DNA of 64,000 bases from Halobellus litoreus (GTDB taxonomy: Archaea; Halobacteriota; Halobacteria; Halobacteriales; Haloferacaceae). Positions 52,580-62,350 of the stretch are shown in pieces (within the stretch, counting starts at the first letter, position 1; every line of letters starts with the position of its first letter). The stretch lies in the NCBI RefSeq assembly GCF_024464595.1, contig NZ_JANHAW010000003.1:434001-498000 (forward strand), given 5' to 3'. The notes under the pieces were generated by a model. It ran no database searches. It had not been told where the DNA came from and worked only from the letters and a program-made list of their open reading frames with translations. The position numbers were made by a program, and so were the translations under genes.

Positions 52580-53302
52580 ATGAGCAATAAAGAAACGCTA
52601 CTATCGGTCGACGACATCGAAGTATTCTACGGCGAGACGCAGGCCCTCTTCGGGGTATCCCTCGACGTATACGAGGGTGAACTCGTCACGATGATTGGCG
52701 GAAACGGTGCGGGGAAAACTACGACGCTGAGAACGATCTCCGGACTCCTCTCACCGAGGGTCGGATCAATCACATTCAAAGGCGACGGAATCGCAGGGGA
52801 GGGTCCCGACGAAATCGTTAAATTGGGGATCTCGCAGGCTCCGGAAGGTCGTATGCTCTTCTCTGGACTAACTGTCGAGGAGAATCTCTACGCTGGCGCG
52901 TACCACCGGAGTGACGAGGCAGCTGTCGAGGAGGACTTGGAGATGGTATACGATTACTTCCCACAGCTACCCGATCTCTTGGATCACAACGCCGAGGATC
53001 TCTCTGGGGGCCAACAGCAGATGCTTACCATCGGACGTGCCCTAATGTCTGATCCTGATCTCCTCCTTATGGACGAACCATCTCTTGGCTTAGCACCCCA
53101 GCTAGTCCAGACGATCGGTGGTATCGTAGAGGATCTCCGGGACGATGGTCAAACGATCCTACTCGTAGAACAGAATGCCGAATTAGCACTCGACATCTCT
53201 GACCGCGGCTACGTGGTCCAGACGGGAGAGGTAGTCGCCTCGGGCCCGACGGAGGAACTGCGCGATACAGACGCGGTTCGGTCTGCGTACTTCGGTCAGT
53301 AA
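52580..53302 (+). CDS. livF: LIV-type ABC transporter ATPase (LivF family, second system)
   Basis: A 240-residue ABC ATPase. Walker A is GGNGAGKTTTLRTISGLL, the signature is LSGGQQQMLTIGRALMS and Walker B is LLLMDEPSLGLAP. The C terminus RGYVVQTGEVVASGPTEEL is a LivF feature. A GTG three codons upstream (52571) overlaps the livG stop by 4 bases and is an alternative start. Confidence 0.94.
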   Translation: MSNKETLLSVDDIEVFYGETQALFGVSLDVYEGELVTMIGGNGAGKTTTLRTISGLLSPRVGSITFKGDGIAGEGPDEIVKLGISQAPEGRMLFSGLTVEENLYAGAYHRSDEAAVEEDLEMVYDYFPQLPDLLDHNAEDLSGGQQQMLTIGRALMSDPDLLLMDEPSLGLAPQLVQTIGGIVEDLRDDGQTILLVEQNAELALDISDRGYVVQTGEVVASGPTEELRDTDAVRSAYFGQ

Positions 53303-53375
53303 CCCCCCGGTCTGCAGAGGAGACTGTCTCGGTTCGGTGCCGTCGTTTTCCACCCAGATTCCTTCCGGAAGCACA

Positions 53376-53389
53376 ATATCTTTTAGTAG
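53376..53389 (+). promoter_or_regulatory. TATA-like promoter for the ornithine cyclodeaminase-family gene
   Basis: ATATCTTTTAGTAG lies 20-33 bp before the GTG at 53409 and so selects that start over the earlier in-frame ATG at 53337. Confidence 0.5.
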
Positions 53390-53408
53390 CGTTTGTGTTC
53401 CTCTCACT

Positions 53409-54407
53409 GTGTCGGACATTACCTACCTCGACGGAATGGACGTTGCCGATCTCGCAGAGCCCGCAGAATACGTCGATGCAGTTCGCGAAGCCTACGCAGA
53501 GCGTGGAGCAGGGGCAGATGCCCGACCGCGTACAAAACTGACTCGCGACGAGACACCCGGTATGATGACGGGATATCTGGCAATCCTGCCGGAGAAAGGG
53601 TATATGGGTGGCTATATGTACGCTGCCGGCTTCGGAGCGAGCGACGCATGGTTCGTGACCCCGCTGTTCGATGCCGATGAGGGCGAGTTGCAAGCTATCA
53701 TCGACGGCGCCAGTATGAATCCATTCAAAACGGGGGCGACCGGGGCTGTCGCAGTTGATGAACTCGCCAGGGACGACGCGAAAGAGCTGGCTGTCATCGG
53801 CACCGGGTCACAAGCCCGGGGGCAACTTATCACGACGGCAACCGTGCGTGATCTCGAAACCGTCCGCGTTTTTTCGCCGACACGAGAGAACAGAGAATCG
53901 TTTGCAGCCGATTTCGACGACGAACTTGACGCCGCAGTCGAGGCCGTTCCAGATAGCACCACCGCCGTCAAAGATGCCGACATCATCATCACGGCGACAA
54001 CCGCCTCTGATCCGGTCATCGCCAATGAGGACATCGAGGACGGCACCCATATCACGGCGATGGGGCAGTACGATCCAGAGAAACGCGAGCTAGATGCTGA
54101 TACGATTTCCCGAGCAACGTACGTCCCAGACCTACGTGAGCGGATACATCAAGATGCGGGGTCGTTTATCCTGGCGCGTCAGGAAGGAATGATCGACGAC
54201 GATCACGTCCACGGCGAACTCGGCGAGGTAGTAGTCGGTGACCGACCGGGTCGAACCTCTGAAGACGAAGTGACCGTCTTCGACAGCGGTGGGACCGGCA
54301 TTGAGACGATTGGTGCTGCGAGTATGCTATACGAGAAAGCGGTCGCGGAGGAACTCGGAACCACCCTGCGGTCCTTCCCAGCTAGCGAAGCGATGATAGG
54401 CAACTAA
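53409..54407 (+). CDS. Ornithine cyclodeaminase/mu-crystallin family protein
   Basis: A 332-residue NAD(P)-dependent enzyme. It has LAVIGTGSQARGQLITTATV (Rossmann G-x-G-x-x-A/G), an N-terminal KLTRDETPGMMTGYLA segment and the C-terminal DSGGTGIETIGAASMLYEKA. Family members include ornithine cyclodeaminase, alanine and lysine dehydrogenases, ketimine reductases and tauropine-type enzymes, so the substrate is open. The GTG start is supported by the TATA-like box. It comes after the LIV permease operon, with the matching binding protein 3 kb further on. Confidence 0.88.
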   Translation: MSDITYLDGMDVADLAEPAEYVDAVREAYAERGAGADARPRTKLTRDETPGMMTGYLAILPEKGYMGGYMYAAGFGASDAWFVTPLFDADEGELQAIIDGASMNPFKTGATGAVAVDELARDDAKELAVIGTGSQARGQLITTATVRDLETVRVFSPTRENRESFAADFDDELDAAVEAVPDSTTAVKDADIIITATTASDPVIANEDIEDGTHITAMGQYDPEKRELDADTISRATYVPDLRERIHQDAGSFILARQEGMIDDDHVHGELGEVVVGDRPGRTSEDEVTVFDSGGTGIETIGAASMLYEKAVAEELGTTLRSFPASEAMIGN

Positions 54408-54428
54408 AACCACTCGGCGGTTACCATC

Positions 54429-54440
54429 TAAATTTATAAC
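54429..54440 (+). promoter_or_regulatory. TATA-like promoter for the epimerase gene
   Basis: TAAATTTATAAC lies 22-33 bp before the ATG at 54462. It probably drives the epimerase and the coupled alcohol dehydrogenase. Confidence 0.6.
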
Positions 54441-54461
54441 CGTGGTGGCTGAGGTGTAGTT

Positions 54462-55424
54462 ATGAGTGACCGCACGATACTCATTACCGGAGGTACTGGA
54501 TTTATTGGTGCATATACTGCCGCCGAGGCCGTCTCAAACGGTGATTCTGTCGTTGCATTCGACATTAGCGCCGACAGCCGGATTTTTGAGAAACTCGGTA
54601 TTGCTGACCAAGTAGAAATCATTGAGGGAGACATCACCGAGACGACGAGTGTCTTTGAAGCCGTCAAGGAAACGAGTGCTACCCACATCATCCACTTGGC
54701 AGCCTTCCTGACGAACCGCTCGAATCAGTATCCCCGGAAATCAATCGATATTAACATCAAGGGGACGAACACGGTTTTCGAGGCAGCTCGCGTCTTCGAT
54801 ACCCAAATTGAACGAGTGGTATGGGCCTCAAGCTCTGCTGTCTACGCGCCGCAGCACAGGTATGACGATCCAGATGTTGATGAGGACGACTTGGTCTATC
54901 CCGCGACACTGTACGGAGCGGCGAAGGAGTATAACGAGCACCAGGCAGACATTTATCGGGAGAATTATGACCTTTCACTAATCGGACTGCGGCCGACGCT
55001 CGTTTACGGACCTTACCGGGAATCGGGTAGTGCATCGGCATATGCGCAGGTCATTGAGGGGCCAGCACGTGAAAACGCCGTGGAGGTAGGACCGAGTGAC
55101 TTCGTCTTCGATTGGCAATACGCTGCTGATGCTGGGGCCGCCTTCTACGGGGCGACGTTGACCCCTGAATCTGAGCTATCTTATAGTGTGTACAACATTT
55201 GTGGTGAACGGGCAACTCTCGCCGAAGTCGCGGACGTCGTTCATAAGTACCTGCCAGACGCGGATATCACACTCACAGACGAGGGGGACGCAGTATGGAA
55301 CCACCATATGAAGATGAACGCAGCAAAGGAAGAGCTCGGATATGACCCAGAATACGGCCTTGAACGCGGTGTGAAAGCCTACATCGACGTAGTCAGAGAG
55401 AATGCGGGGCTCGATCCGGTGTAA
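54462..55424 (+). CDS. NAD-dependent epimerase/dehydratase (extended SDR)
   Basis: A 320-residue extended short-chain dehydrogenase. TILITGGTGFIGAYTAAEAV is the NAD motif. The catalytic Ser-Tyr-Lys is seen as WASSSAVYAPQ and LYGAAKEYNEHQ, and GLRPTLVYGPYRESG follows. Sugar epimerases, dehydratases and sugar lactone-forming dehydrogenases such as uronate dehydrogenase share this plan. The last base of its stop is shared with the next gene's ATG (TAATG), so it is coupled to the zinc alcohol dehydrogenase. Confidence 0.88.
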   Translation: MSDRTILITGGTGFIGAYTAAEAVSNGDSVVAFDISADSRIFEKLGIADQVEIIEGDITETTSVFEAVKETSATHIIHLAAFLTNRSNQYPRKSIDINIKGTNTVFEAARVFDTQIERVVWASSSAVYAPQHRYDDPDVDEDDLVYPATLYGAAKEYNEHQADIYRENYDLSLIGLRPTLVYGPYRESGSASAYAQVIEGPARENAVEVGPSDFVFDWQYAADAGAAFYGATLTPESELSYSVYNICGERATLAEVADVVHKYLPDADITLTDEGDAVWNHHMKMNAAKEELGYDPEYGLERGVKAYIDVVRENAGLDPV

Positions 55425-56467
55425 TGTCGATGGAGACAATCATCTTCGCCGACGACGGAGAACGATCACTCGAACGTAGCACGGCCACAATACCAGAACC
55501 TGGACCACGAGAGGTCCAGCTGGAAATCAAGGCTACTGGCGTCTGCGGTAGCGATGTCGGCGCTTGGCATCGTAAGTCCGCATACGAATTCATCGAGACC
55601 CCTCGGGTTCCGGGCCACGAGTACGTCGGCGTCATCAGTGAGCTCGGAGAAGACATCGAATACTTTGCCGTGGGTGACAGAGTCGTTGAGCGGCCACTCC
55701 ACTCGTGTGGAGTCTGCAGCGCGTGCCGAAACGGTGCTTCCCACGTTTGCGAGAACCTCGAGATTACCGGCTTCCATTTTGATGGGGGGTTCGCACCTTA
55801 CAGTGTTGCCCCAGTTTACTCACTTCATCCCGTCCCCGACAGCCTTACTGATCAACAAGCAGCTATGGCCGAACCGATGGCAGTTGCTGCGCGTGCAACA
55901 GTAAATCGAACTAATCTAACTACGGGCGACGACGTACTGGTACTGGGCGCAGGTCCGATGGGCGCATTCAGTGCCCTAATCGGGGATACTCTAGCCGCAA
56001 ATGTAACCGTTGGTGGGCTTTCGAGGGATAGACCTCGGTTTGCGGTGCTCGAAGATCTCGGGATCAGGACCGTCAACCTCGAGACTACGTCGGCGTCCGA
56101 GTCCGCAACTGAATATGCGGATGGGGGGTTCGATGTCGTTGTAGATGCGACCGGTTCGACGAGTGCATTGGCAGACGGACTCGCTGCCGCCCGTCCGAAT
56201 GGCGAAGCAGTGGTTATCGGAATCCCCTCTGGAAATCTTGATGTAACAGCCCCCGAGTTCGTGCGCCAAGAGCAACGTGTGAGCGGATCTTATGGTGCAC
56301 GACCCGCCGACTTCGAACGCGCCTTGGAAATTATCGAAGGCGTTCCGGACGAACTTGATGCTATGTCGCAGTCTTACGAACCGGACGATGTCGAGGACGC
56401 CTTCCGAGCATTCGCCGATGGAGAAATCATCAAACCAATTCTCGAGACAGCACTACTGGCGCAATAG
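55424..56467 (+). CDS. Zinc-dependent alcohol dehydrogenase (MDR family)
   Basis: A 347-residue medium-chain dehydrogenase. The catalytic zinc site is Cys-Gly in GVCGSDVGAWH with GHEYVGVISELG. The structural zinc cysteines lie in HSCGVCSACRNGASHVCEN, and the NAD motif is LVLGAGPMGAFSALIG. The substrate is probably a polyol, sorbitol-like sugar alcohol or threonine-like compound. It is coupled with the epimerase, so the two likely act in sequence. Confidence 0.9.
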   Translation: MSMETIIFADDGERSLERSTATIPEPGPREVQLEIKATGVCGSDVGAWHRKSAYEFIETPRVPGHEYVGVISELGEDIEYFAVGDRVVERPLHSCGVCSACRNGASHVCENLEITGFHFDGGFAPYSVAPVYSLHPVPDSLTDQQAAMAEPMAVAARATVNRTNLTTGDDVLVLGAGPMGAFSALIGDTLAANVTVGGLSRDRPRFAVLEDLGIRTVNLETTSASESATEYADGGFDVVVDATGSTSALADGLAAARPNGEAVVIGIPSGNLDVTAPEFVRQEQRVSGSYGARPADFERALEIIEGVPDELDAMSQSYEPDDVEDAFRAFADGEIIKPILETALLAQ

Positions 56468-56617
56468 TTTCATTTCCCGTTGAAACCTTCAAAATAGCGT
56501 AGCAGTGGGCTCCCATTCGGTTGATTTTGTGGATCTGTTTACTCATCGGCTTCGCAAAGAATCGCGATTTCGAATCGCCCTGGCCAATATTTTCGTCTCC
56601 ATCGGTATTTGATAACA

Positions 56618-56628
56618 ACATTTATGTA
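56618..56628 (+). promoter_or_regulatory. TATA-like promoter for the second LIV binding protein
   Basis: ACATTTATGTA lies 30-40 bp before the ATG at 56658. It gives the binding protein its own promoter, apart from the permease operon. Confidence 0.5.
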
Positions 56629-56657
56629 GGTACTCTAATGAAGTGCTATTGAACAAC

Positions 56658-58091
56658 ATGGTAGATAGCAACCAATCGGGTAGTCCGGAGACCAATCGGC
56701 GTCGATTTCTCAAAGGAGCTACGGCTTCTGGCCTAGCCTTGACGACAGGGCTCGCAGGCTGCAGCAGTGGTGGGAGCAATAGCGGCGGAGGAGATGGCAA
56801 TAGCGACGGTAGTGGCGGAGGACAGACGACTAATCAAGGCAACGGAGACACAAACAGCGGAAATAATCCAATCAAAGTTGGAGCACTCTTCCCCCTCAGC
56901 GGCAACTTGGCACAGCTGGGCGAAGAGAGTCTCCGTGGCGTGGAAATCGCCGTTGAAGAGCGAAATTCGAATGGTGGTGTCCAAGGGCGAGAGATACAAC
57001 TCGTCACCAAAGACGCTCCGAACGCCGACGCTGGTGTGAGCACGATTGAGAACCTCGCGACCGTCGAGGATGTGCCGGTAGTCGTCGGCTCGTACTCGAG
57101 TACGATTTCGCGGGCAGCCAGCCAGCGAGCCGCTGGCTATGATCTCCCATACTGGGAGCTCGGAGCTGTCGCTGACGTTATTACCGAAGAGAACCCCGGC
57201 AACGTCTTCAGGACGAACCCGCAGGCTTCCTTCTTTGGTAGATCTGGCGTTCAAACCGCGAGGGACGTCGTCGCCCCCGCTCTGGACAAAGATCCCAGTG
57301 ACCTCAACGTCGCCGTGATGTATGAGAGCGGTGCGTACGGTAACTCAGTCGGCGGGACAGTCAAAGAACTCTCCGAACAGGAGGGTATGAACGTGGTCGA
57401 GGACATTGAATACGACGCGGGGACCGGCGACCTCTCCTCGACGATTCAGACTCTCAAGAGTGCGGACGTTGACCTCCTCAACCACACAGGCTACTCCTCT
57501 GACATCTACCTCTTGTGGAATCAGAGTAAGTCCCTTGGCAACTACATCCCCGCAGCTATCGGCAACGGTGGTGGTTACTCTCTGCAAGCGTTCGTCGAGA
57601 ACATCGGGACGACAGCCGCTATGGGGGTCTTGAACCAGGACTTCACGCAGTACAACACGAACCCTGAATACGCGCCTGGAATCGCAGACTTCGTTGCGCA
57701 GTATCGTGAGACCTACGATGAACCCCCACTTTCGGGGCACTCGCTCGGTAACTACTTCGGGATGAACGTCCTGTTGGACACGCTGGAGGCCCTGGACGAC
57801 CCGTCCGGCTTCTCACTCAGCGCGATGCAGGATGCTGCACTCGGGATTGAACGGGAAATCGGTACGAGTGCGACGTCTTGGGGTGTGAAATTCGACAGCG
57901 AGACCTTCCAGAACAGCCGTACAAAGGTTACCGGCCATCAGTGGCAGAAAGATACGTACACAGACGACATCTGGCATCCAGAACGGGAAGACGGAACGGC
58001 TGACCTGTACACGCTCTATCCCGAGGAAGGACGGCTCTCGTTCGCGGACATCAAGAATATCCCGCGGCCGGATTACACACAAGAATCGTAA
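56658..58091 (+). CDS. LIV-type substrate-binding lipoprotein (second system)
   Basis: A 477-residue exported binding protein. It has a Tat motif (NRRRFLKGATASG), a lipobox ending GLAGC, and a long Gly/Ser/Asn linker. The mature part begins IKVGALFPLSGNLAQLGEES with VVVGSYSSTISRAASQRAA as ligand loop, typical for Leu/Ile/Val-type proteins but of the longer kind. It probably feeds the livHMGF system at 49924-53302, from which it is separated by three enzyme genes. A GTG start at 56643 would add five residues. Confidence 0.92.
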   Translation: MVDSNQSGSPETNRRRFLKGATASGLALTTGLAGCSSGGSNSGGGDGNSDGSGGGQTTNQGNGDTNSGNNPIKVGALFPLSGNLAQLGEESLRGVEIAVEERNSNGGVQGREIQLVTKDAPNADAGVSTIENLATVEDVPVVVGSYSSTISRAASQRAAGYDLPYWELGAVADVITEENPGNVFRTNPQASFFGRSGVQTARDVVAPALDKDPSDLNVAVMYESGAYGNSVGGTVKELSEQEGMNVVEDIEYDAGTGDLSSTIQTLKSADVDLLNHTGYSSDIYLLWNQSKSLGNYIPAAIGNGGGYSLQAFVENIGTTAAMGVLNQDFTQYNTNPEYAPGIADFVAQYRETYDEPPLSGHSLGNYFGMNVLLDTLEALDDPSGFSLSAMQDAALGIEREIGTSATSWGVKFDSETFQNSRTKVTGHQWQKDTYTDDIWHPEREDGTADLYTLYPEEGRLSFADIKNIPRPDYTQES

Positions 58092-58164
58092 ACACCAGAA
58101 GTCGCTGGCTTCTCTCGGTCTCCCTTTTCTCGTAGTATTTCGACGGTAGATGTTCTCCTTCCCG

Positions 58165-58174
58165 TTATTTTAAG
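58165..58174 (+). promoter_or_regulatory. TATA-like promoter for the FAD/Fe-S dehydrogenase
   Basis: TTATTTTAAG lies 26-35 bp before the ATG at 58200. Confidence 0.55.
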
Positions 58175-58199
58175 CCTCTTAGATTCATTCGATAGGCCG

Positions 58200-61094
58200 A
58201 TGGCAGCCCATACCTCACCTCCCGATCCCGCAACGACTGTAACCACACTTACTGATCGTCTCGCTGGAAACGTGGCAACTGGCGATGCGGAGCGTGCTTT
58301 GTTCGCGACTGACGCCAGCGTGTATCGCCAGCAACCGGAGATCGTTGTCTTCCCCCAGACCGTCACAGATGTGCAAGAGGCTATTGCCTTTGCATCGGAA
58401 ACGGGCCGTTCAGTAACCGCCCGTGGCGCTGGAAGTAGTCTCACTGGTAATGCCATCGGTTCCGGAGTGATAATAGACACCACCCAGCACCTGACCGACA
58501 TTCAGGAAATCAACCCCGCTGAGCAGTCAGTTACTGTTGACCCAGGGGTCGTGCTAAATGAGTTAAATGAGTCTCTCCAAGAGTACGGACTCTACTTCCC
58601 ACCCGATCCGAGTACAAGTGATACGTGTACCATCGGAGGTATGGTCGCTAACGATGCTGCCGGCGCCCACTCCGTCCGCCACGGAACGACCCGGGATAAC
58701 GTCGAATCTGTAGAAGTGGTCCTGGCAGACGGCTCCATAGCGACATTCGGAGAAGTCGATGGAGAGGCTCTCGAGCAGTTACTCGCTACTGAAGGCCGAG
58801 TCGGCGAAGTGACCCAAACGGTCTCTGACCTTTGTCAGGAACACGCCGACGAAATCGCGGAACAATATCCGGACGTGGATCGAAACTCGAGTGGATACGA
58901 TCTGCAATCTGCAGGTGATGCAGACGGGCAGTGGCTCGATCTCTCGAAATTGCTGGTCGGAAGCGAGGGCACGCTGGGGTTCATAACCAGTGTGACGCTC
59001 GACTTGACACCGCGTCCAGAGAGACGAGCCGCGGCTATGATCTATTACGAAAATGTTGTTATGGCTGCCGACGCTGTTCAATCTACGCTCACCGCCGACC
59101 CCAGTGCTGTCGAACTCATTGACGACACTGTACTCAAATACGCTCGCTCTGCGTGGAACTTCGAGCGAATTCCTGAGGATGCCGGTGCGGCACTTCTCGT
59201 CGAAGTTGAATCCACTTCGGAGAGAGCGATCAGTGATCGGCTCGATGTAGCCATCGATATGGCTAGAACCGATAGTACCGTTGCCGTCGAGCGAGCAGTA
59301 GAAAGCGACGAACAAGAAACACTCTGGAAGATTCGGAAGGCATCAAATCCGCTCCTGAACCGGCGTCCGGGTCCTGAAGAAGCGCCATCGTTCATCGAAG
59401 ACGCCGCGATACCCACTTCTGAACTCGCGGGGTACCTCTCAGAAGTACTGGAAGTGCTCGACAAGTACGCACTCGAGACGAGTGGTTTCGGCCACGCAGG
59501 CCAAGGTGTTCTCCACATCAAGCCGTTCCTTGATCTTCGAACTGTGGAAGACCGCGAGATATTCGAAGCCGTTTCCGAGGAGGTTCATACTATCGTGCTC
59601 AAGCACGGTGGCAGCGTCAGTGGTGAACACGGTGACGGACGGTTGCGGAGTCGGTACGTGAAGCAACAGTACGGCAAGGAGCTGTACGCGGCATTCCGTA
59701 GAGTGAAACAAGCTTTCGACCCGGAGGGCGTATTCAATCCGGGGATAATCGTTCCCGATTCCGGAGGTACCGTTGCGGAACTAGATGAAGGATTCCGCTA
59801 CGAGGACTACGAGCCATCAGCCCCAGAACCGTCTCTCGACTTCGGAGAAGAGAAAGTAGGGGGGCATATTGAGCGATGTAATGGTTGCTCGAAGTGTCGG
59901 TCCACAGGAGATGGGGTGATGTGTCCCACCTACCGTGCGACGCGCGATGAGGTTATGAGTACGCGCGGACGCGCAAACTTGCTACGTGAAGCTATGGACG
60001 GGACGCTCGGTCAAGATGCTATCGAGAGCGATTGGTTCCACGAAGAAGTCCTCGATCTCTGTATAAGTTGTAAGGGCTGCGAGACCGAGTGTCCGACAGG
60101 AGTGGATATGGCGAAACTCAAGACAGAACTCAAACATCAAAAACACCAGTCAGACGGGATCCCACTCCGCTCTCGGCTGTTTGCGAATATCCGATTTGTA
60201 AACAGACTCGGCACTGCACTTGCCCCGATGACGAATTGGATTAAGGATCGCTCCTTCGTCAAGCGCGGGATCGAAGCCACGATGGGAATCGACAGTCGAC
60301 GGTCTCTGCCCGATTTCGCTGCCGAATCTTTCCTCTCGTGGTACTCCGACCGAGGTGATTCTAGTACGCCAAAGAGCGGCCGCAAAGTCGTCTTTTTCCC
60401 CGATTCGTATACCTCGTATAATCATCCGGACGTGGGAAAAGCTGCAGTTCTGCTGCTCGAAAACCTAGGCTACGACGTAGTTGTTCCTCCAGTCACTGAC
60501 AGCGGGCGGGCCTCACTATCACAGGGTATGATTGACCGTGCCCGCGCTTTCGCTGAAACCAATGTGGATGTACTGGCGCCGTATGCGGACGAAAACACGC
60601 CAGTTGTGGGAGTCGAACCATCGAGTGTATCCGCACTTGTCGAATACGATGACCTCCTCGATGACGCAAAAGGGGTCCCAGAAATCGCTACGACAGTGTC
60701 CCAATTCATCCTCGACGACCTCACGCCCCAGCAAATTAGCGACGCTTTCTCTGTGCGCAGAAATCAGCGGATCGCATATCACGGCCACTGTCATGCAAAA
60801 GCGAAGGGGTGGTCAAGTGCGGTTCGAACACTCCTTAGCCTCGCTGGATACGACGTCGTAGAAACTGACACCACGTGTTGTGGTATGGCCGGGTCTTTCG
60901 GTTACGAGAGCGAACACTACGACCTCTCGGTGCAAATGGGTGCCAAATTGGAAAATCAGTTGGATGCCGTCGACCCCGATGTCATCGCCGTAACGGGTGC
61001 CTCATGCTCCCAGCAGCTCGCTGATAGCGGTCGAAATTCGCGCCACCCGATACAACTTCTGTCCGAGGGGGTGATTACTAACTCATCGCGTTAA
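58200..61094 (+). CDS. FAD-linked 2-hydroxyacid dehydrogenase fused to Fe-S/CCG subunit (YdiJ-like)
   Basis: A 964-residue fusion. Residues about 40-180 form the FAD-binding 4 domain (VTARGAGSSLTGNAIGSG), and about 230-530 the FAD-oxidase C domain ending SGEHGDGRLRSRYVKQQYG. Residues about 555-640 hold two [4Fe-4S] motifs (CNGCSKCRSTGDGVMCP and CISCKGCETECP). Residues about 720-950 form CCG domains (HGHCHAKAKGW, DTTCCGMAGSFGYES). This resembles D-lactate, glycolate and D-2-hydroxyglutarate dehydrogenases that pass electrons to quinone. It stands between the LIV binding protein and the butanediol-type dehydrogenase. The product would be a 2-oxoacid. Natural substrate not known. Confidence 0.9.
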   Translation: MAAHTSPPDPATTVTTLTDRLAGNVATGDAERALFATDASVYRQQPEIVVFPQTVTDVQEAIAFASETGRSVTARGAGSSLTGNAIGSGVIIDTTQHLTDIQEINPAEQSVTVDPGVVLNELNESLQEYGLYFPPDPSTSDTCTIGGMVANDAAGAHSVRHGTTRDNVESVEVVLADGSIATFGEVDGEALEQLLATEGRVGEVTQTVSDLCQEHADEIAEQYPDVDRNSSGYDLQSAGDADGQWLDLSKLLVGSEGTLGFITSVTLDLTPRPERRAAAMIYYENVVMAADAVQSTLTADPSAVELIDDTVLKYARSAWNFERIPEDAGAALLVEVESTSERAISDRLDVAIDMARTDSTVAVERAVESDEQETLWKIRKASNPLLNRRPGPEEAPSFIEDAAIPTSELAGYLSEVLEVLDKYALETSGFGHAGQGVLHIKPFLDLRTVEDREIFEAVSEEVHTIVLKHGGSVSGEHGDGRLRSRYVKQQYGKELYAAFRRVKQAFDPEGVFNPGIIVPDSGGTVAELDEGFRYEDYEPSAPEPSLDFGEEKVGGHIERCNGCSKCRSTGDGVMCPTYRATRDEVMSTRGRANLLREAMDGTLGQDAIESDWFHEEVLDLCISCKGCETECPTGVDMAKLKTELKHQKHQSDGIPLRSRLFANIRFVNRLGTALAPMTNWIKDRSFVKRGIEATMGIDSRRSLPDFAAESFLSWYSDRGDSSTPKSGRKVVFFPDSYTSYNHPDVGKAAVLLLENLGYDVVVPPVTDSGRASLSQGMIDRARAFAETNVDVLAPYADENTPVVGVEPSSVSALVEYDDLLDDAKGVPEIATTVSQFILDDLTPQQISDAFSVRRNQRIAYHGHCHAKAKGWSSAVRTLLSLAGYDVVETDTTCCGMAGSFGYESEHYDLSVQMGAKLENQLDAVDPDVIAVTGASCSQQLADSGRNSRHPIQLLSEGVITNSSR

Positions 61095-61213
61095 GCGGTT
61101 TTTCAGAGACGAAATCCTCGTAACACGGTTGGGAATTGGTATAGTAGACGTACAGCAACGAGAATCAAAAAGGGGAAAAGCCAAGTCAGCGGTGATATAA
61201 TCTATCTGATTGT

Positions 61214-62350
61214 ATGCCACAGAAATCGCGTGCGCTCGTGATGGAAGAGCCTGGCGAATTGGAAATGAAAGAGCTTGGGGTCCCAGAGGTTGGTGCGAAA
61301 GACATTCTGGTCAAGGTCGAACTCAGTGGGATCTGCGGGTCGGATGTCCATATGTACGATGGAGGTATGGATCTTAACTTCCCCGTACTCCCGGGGCATG
61401 AATTTTCGGGCGTCATCGAGGATCTGGGTGACGATGTGGAAACGGACGCGAAGGGAGAGTCCGTCTCCGAGGGTGACAAAGTGACGGTTGTCCCGGGTAT
61501 CGTTTGTGGCGAATGCTGGTACTGCAACAACGTGCCGACTCGACCCACCACGTGTAAGAACCGCGATGTCTACGGATTCTTGGGTACTGATTACCGGCAG
61601 GGGGTCCACGGCGGCTTCAGTGAGTATATGATCGCTGACGGTCGTTCCAGCTTTTACAAACTCCCTGATGGGATGGATATCGAACTGGGGGCGCTTGCCG
61701 AACCCCTCTCAGTTGCTACGCGCGCCTTCGAACGGGCCTACAGCCCCGGTATCCCAGACGCGCGTGAGGGCATTGGCATCGGGAAGTCCATCGCTGTCCA
61801 AGGCGCCGGCCCAATAGGCCTACTCGCAATGAGCGCCGCTGAGGCCGCTGGCGCTGGTCAGATCATCGCTGTTGACGCAATCGAAGAGCGGCTATCGTTA
61901 GCTCAAGAGTTCGGTGCGACTCACACGGTGGACCTGACTCAATATGACGGCGACGATGATCTCATTCGGGCCGTGAAAGAGTTAACACCCGGAAACGTCG
62001 GACCTGATGCCGCAATCGAGGCCGCAGGGATTCCCGTTGCGTTCAGCCAGGGAATCGAAATTCCCCGCGACGGGGGCACTCTCGTGGAAGTGGGTCACTA
62101 CGCGTATAGCGGTGAAGCCGAAGTCAATCCGACCCGGGTGGTCCAGAAGGACATCGATCTCAGAGGGAGCCTCGCGTATCCCCCGAACCAGTTCGAAACG
62201 TCGCTTTCGCTGCTTGACCAGCTTAAGGACGACGTCCCCTTCGACACGCTATTTAATCACAAGGCCGGATTCGATGACGCTGAGTCGGCCTATGAGGCGC
62301 AAAAGAGCGGCGAAGCGTACCGCGCCACGATCCATCCATTCGGCGTATGA
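61214..62350 (+). CDS. Zinc-dependent alcohol dehydrogenase, butanediol/threonine dehydrogenase-like
   Basis: A 378-residue MDR enzyme. The zinc site is in SGICGSDVHMYDGGM and LPGHEFSGVIEDLG. The structural zinc lobe is VCGECWYCNNVPTRPTTC, and the NAD motif is AVQGAGPIGLLAMSAAEAAG. It is longer than the protein at 55424 and not its copy. Its stop overlaps the start of the GldA-type gene by 4 bases, so the two are co-translated. A 2,3-butanediol or similar diol substrate is suggested by the acetoin-type E1 gene that follows, but this is inference. Confidence 0.9.
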   Translation: MPQKSRALVMEEPGELEMKELGVPEVGAKDILVKVELSGICGSDVHMYDGGMDLNFPVLPGHEFSGVIEDLGDDVETDAKGESVSEGDKVTVVPGIVCGECWYCNNVPTRPTTCKNRDVYGFLGTDYRQGVHGGFSEYMIADGRSSFYKLPDGMDIELGALAEPLSVATRAFERAYSPGIPDAREGIGIGKSIAVQGAGPIGLLAMSAAEAAGAGQIIAVDAIEERLSLAQEFGATHTVDLTQYDGDDDLIRAVKELTPGNVGPDAAIEAAGIPVAFSQGIEIPRDGGTLVEVGHYAYSGEAEVNPTRVVQKDIDLRGSLAYPPNQFETSLSLLDQLKDDVPFDTLFNHKAGFDDAESAYEAQKSGEAYRATIHPFGV

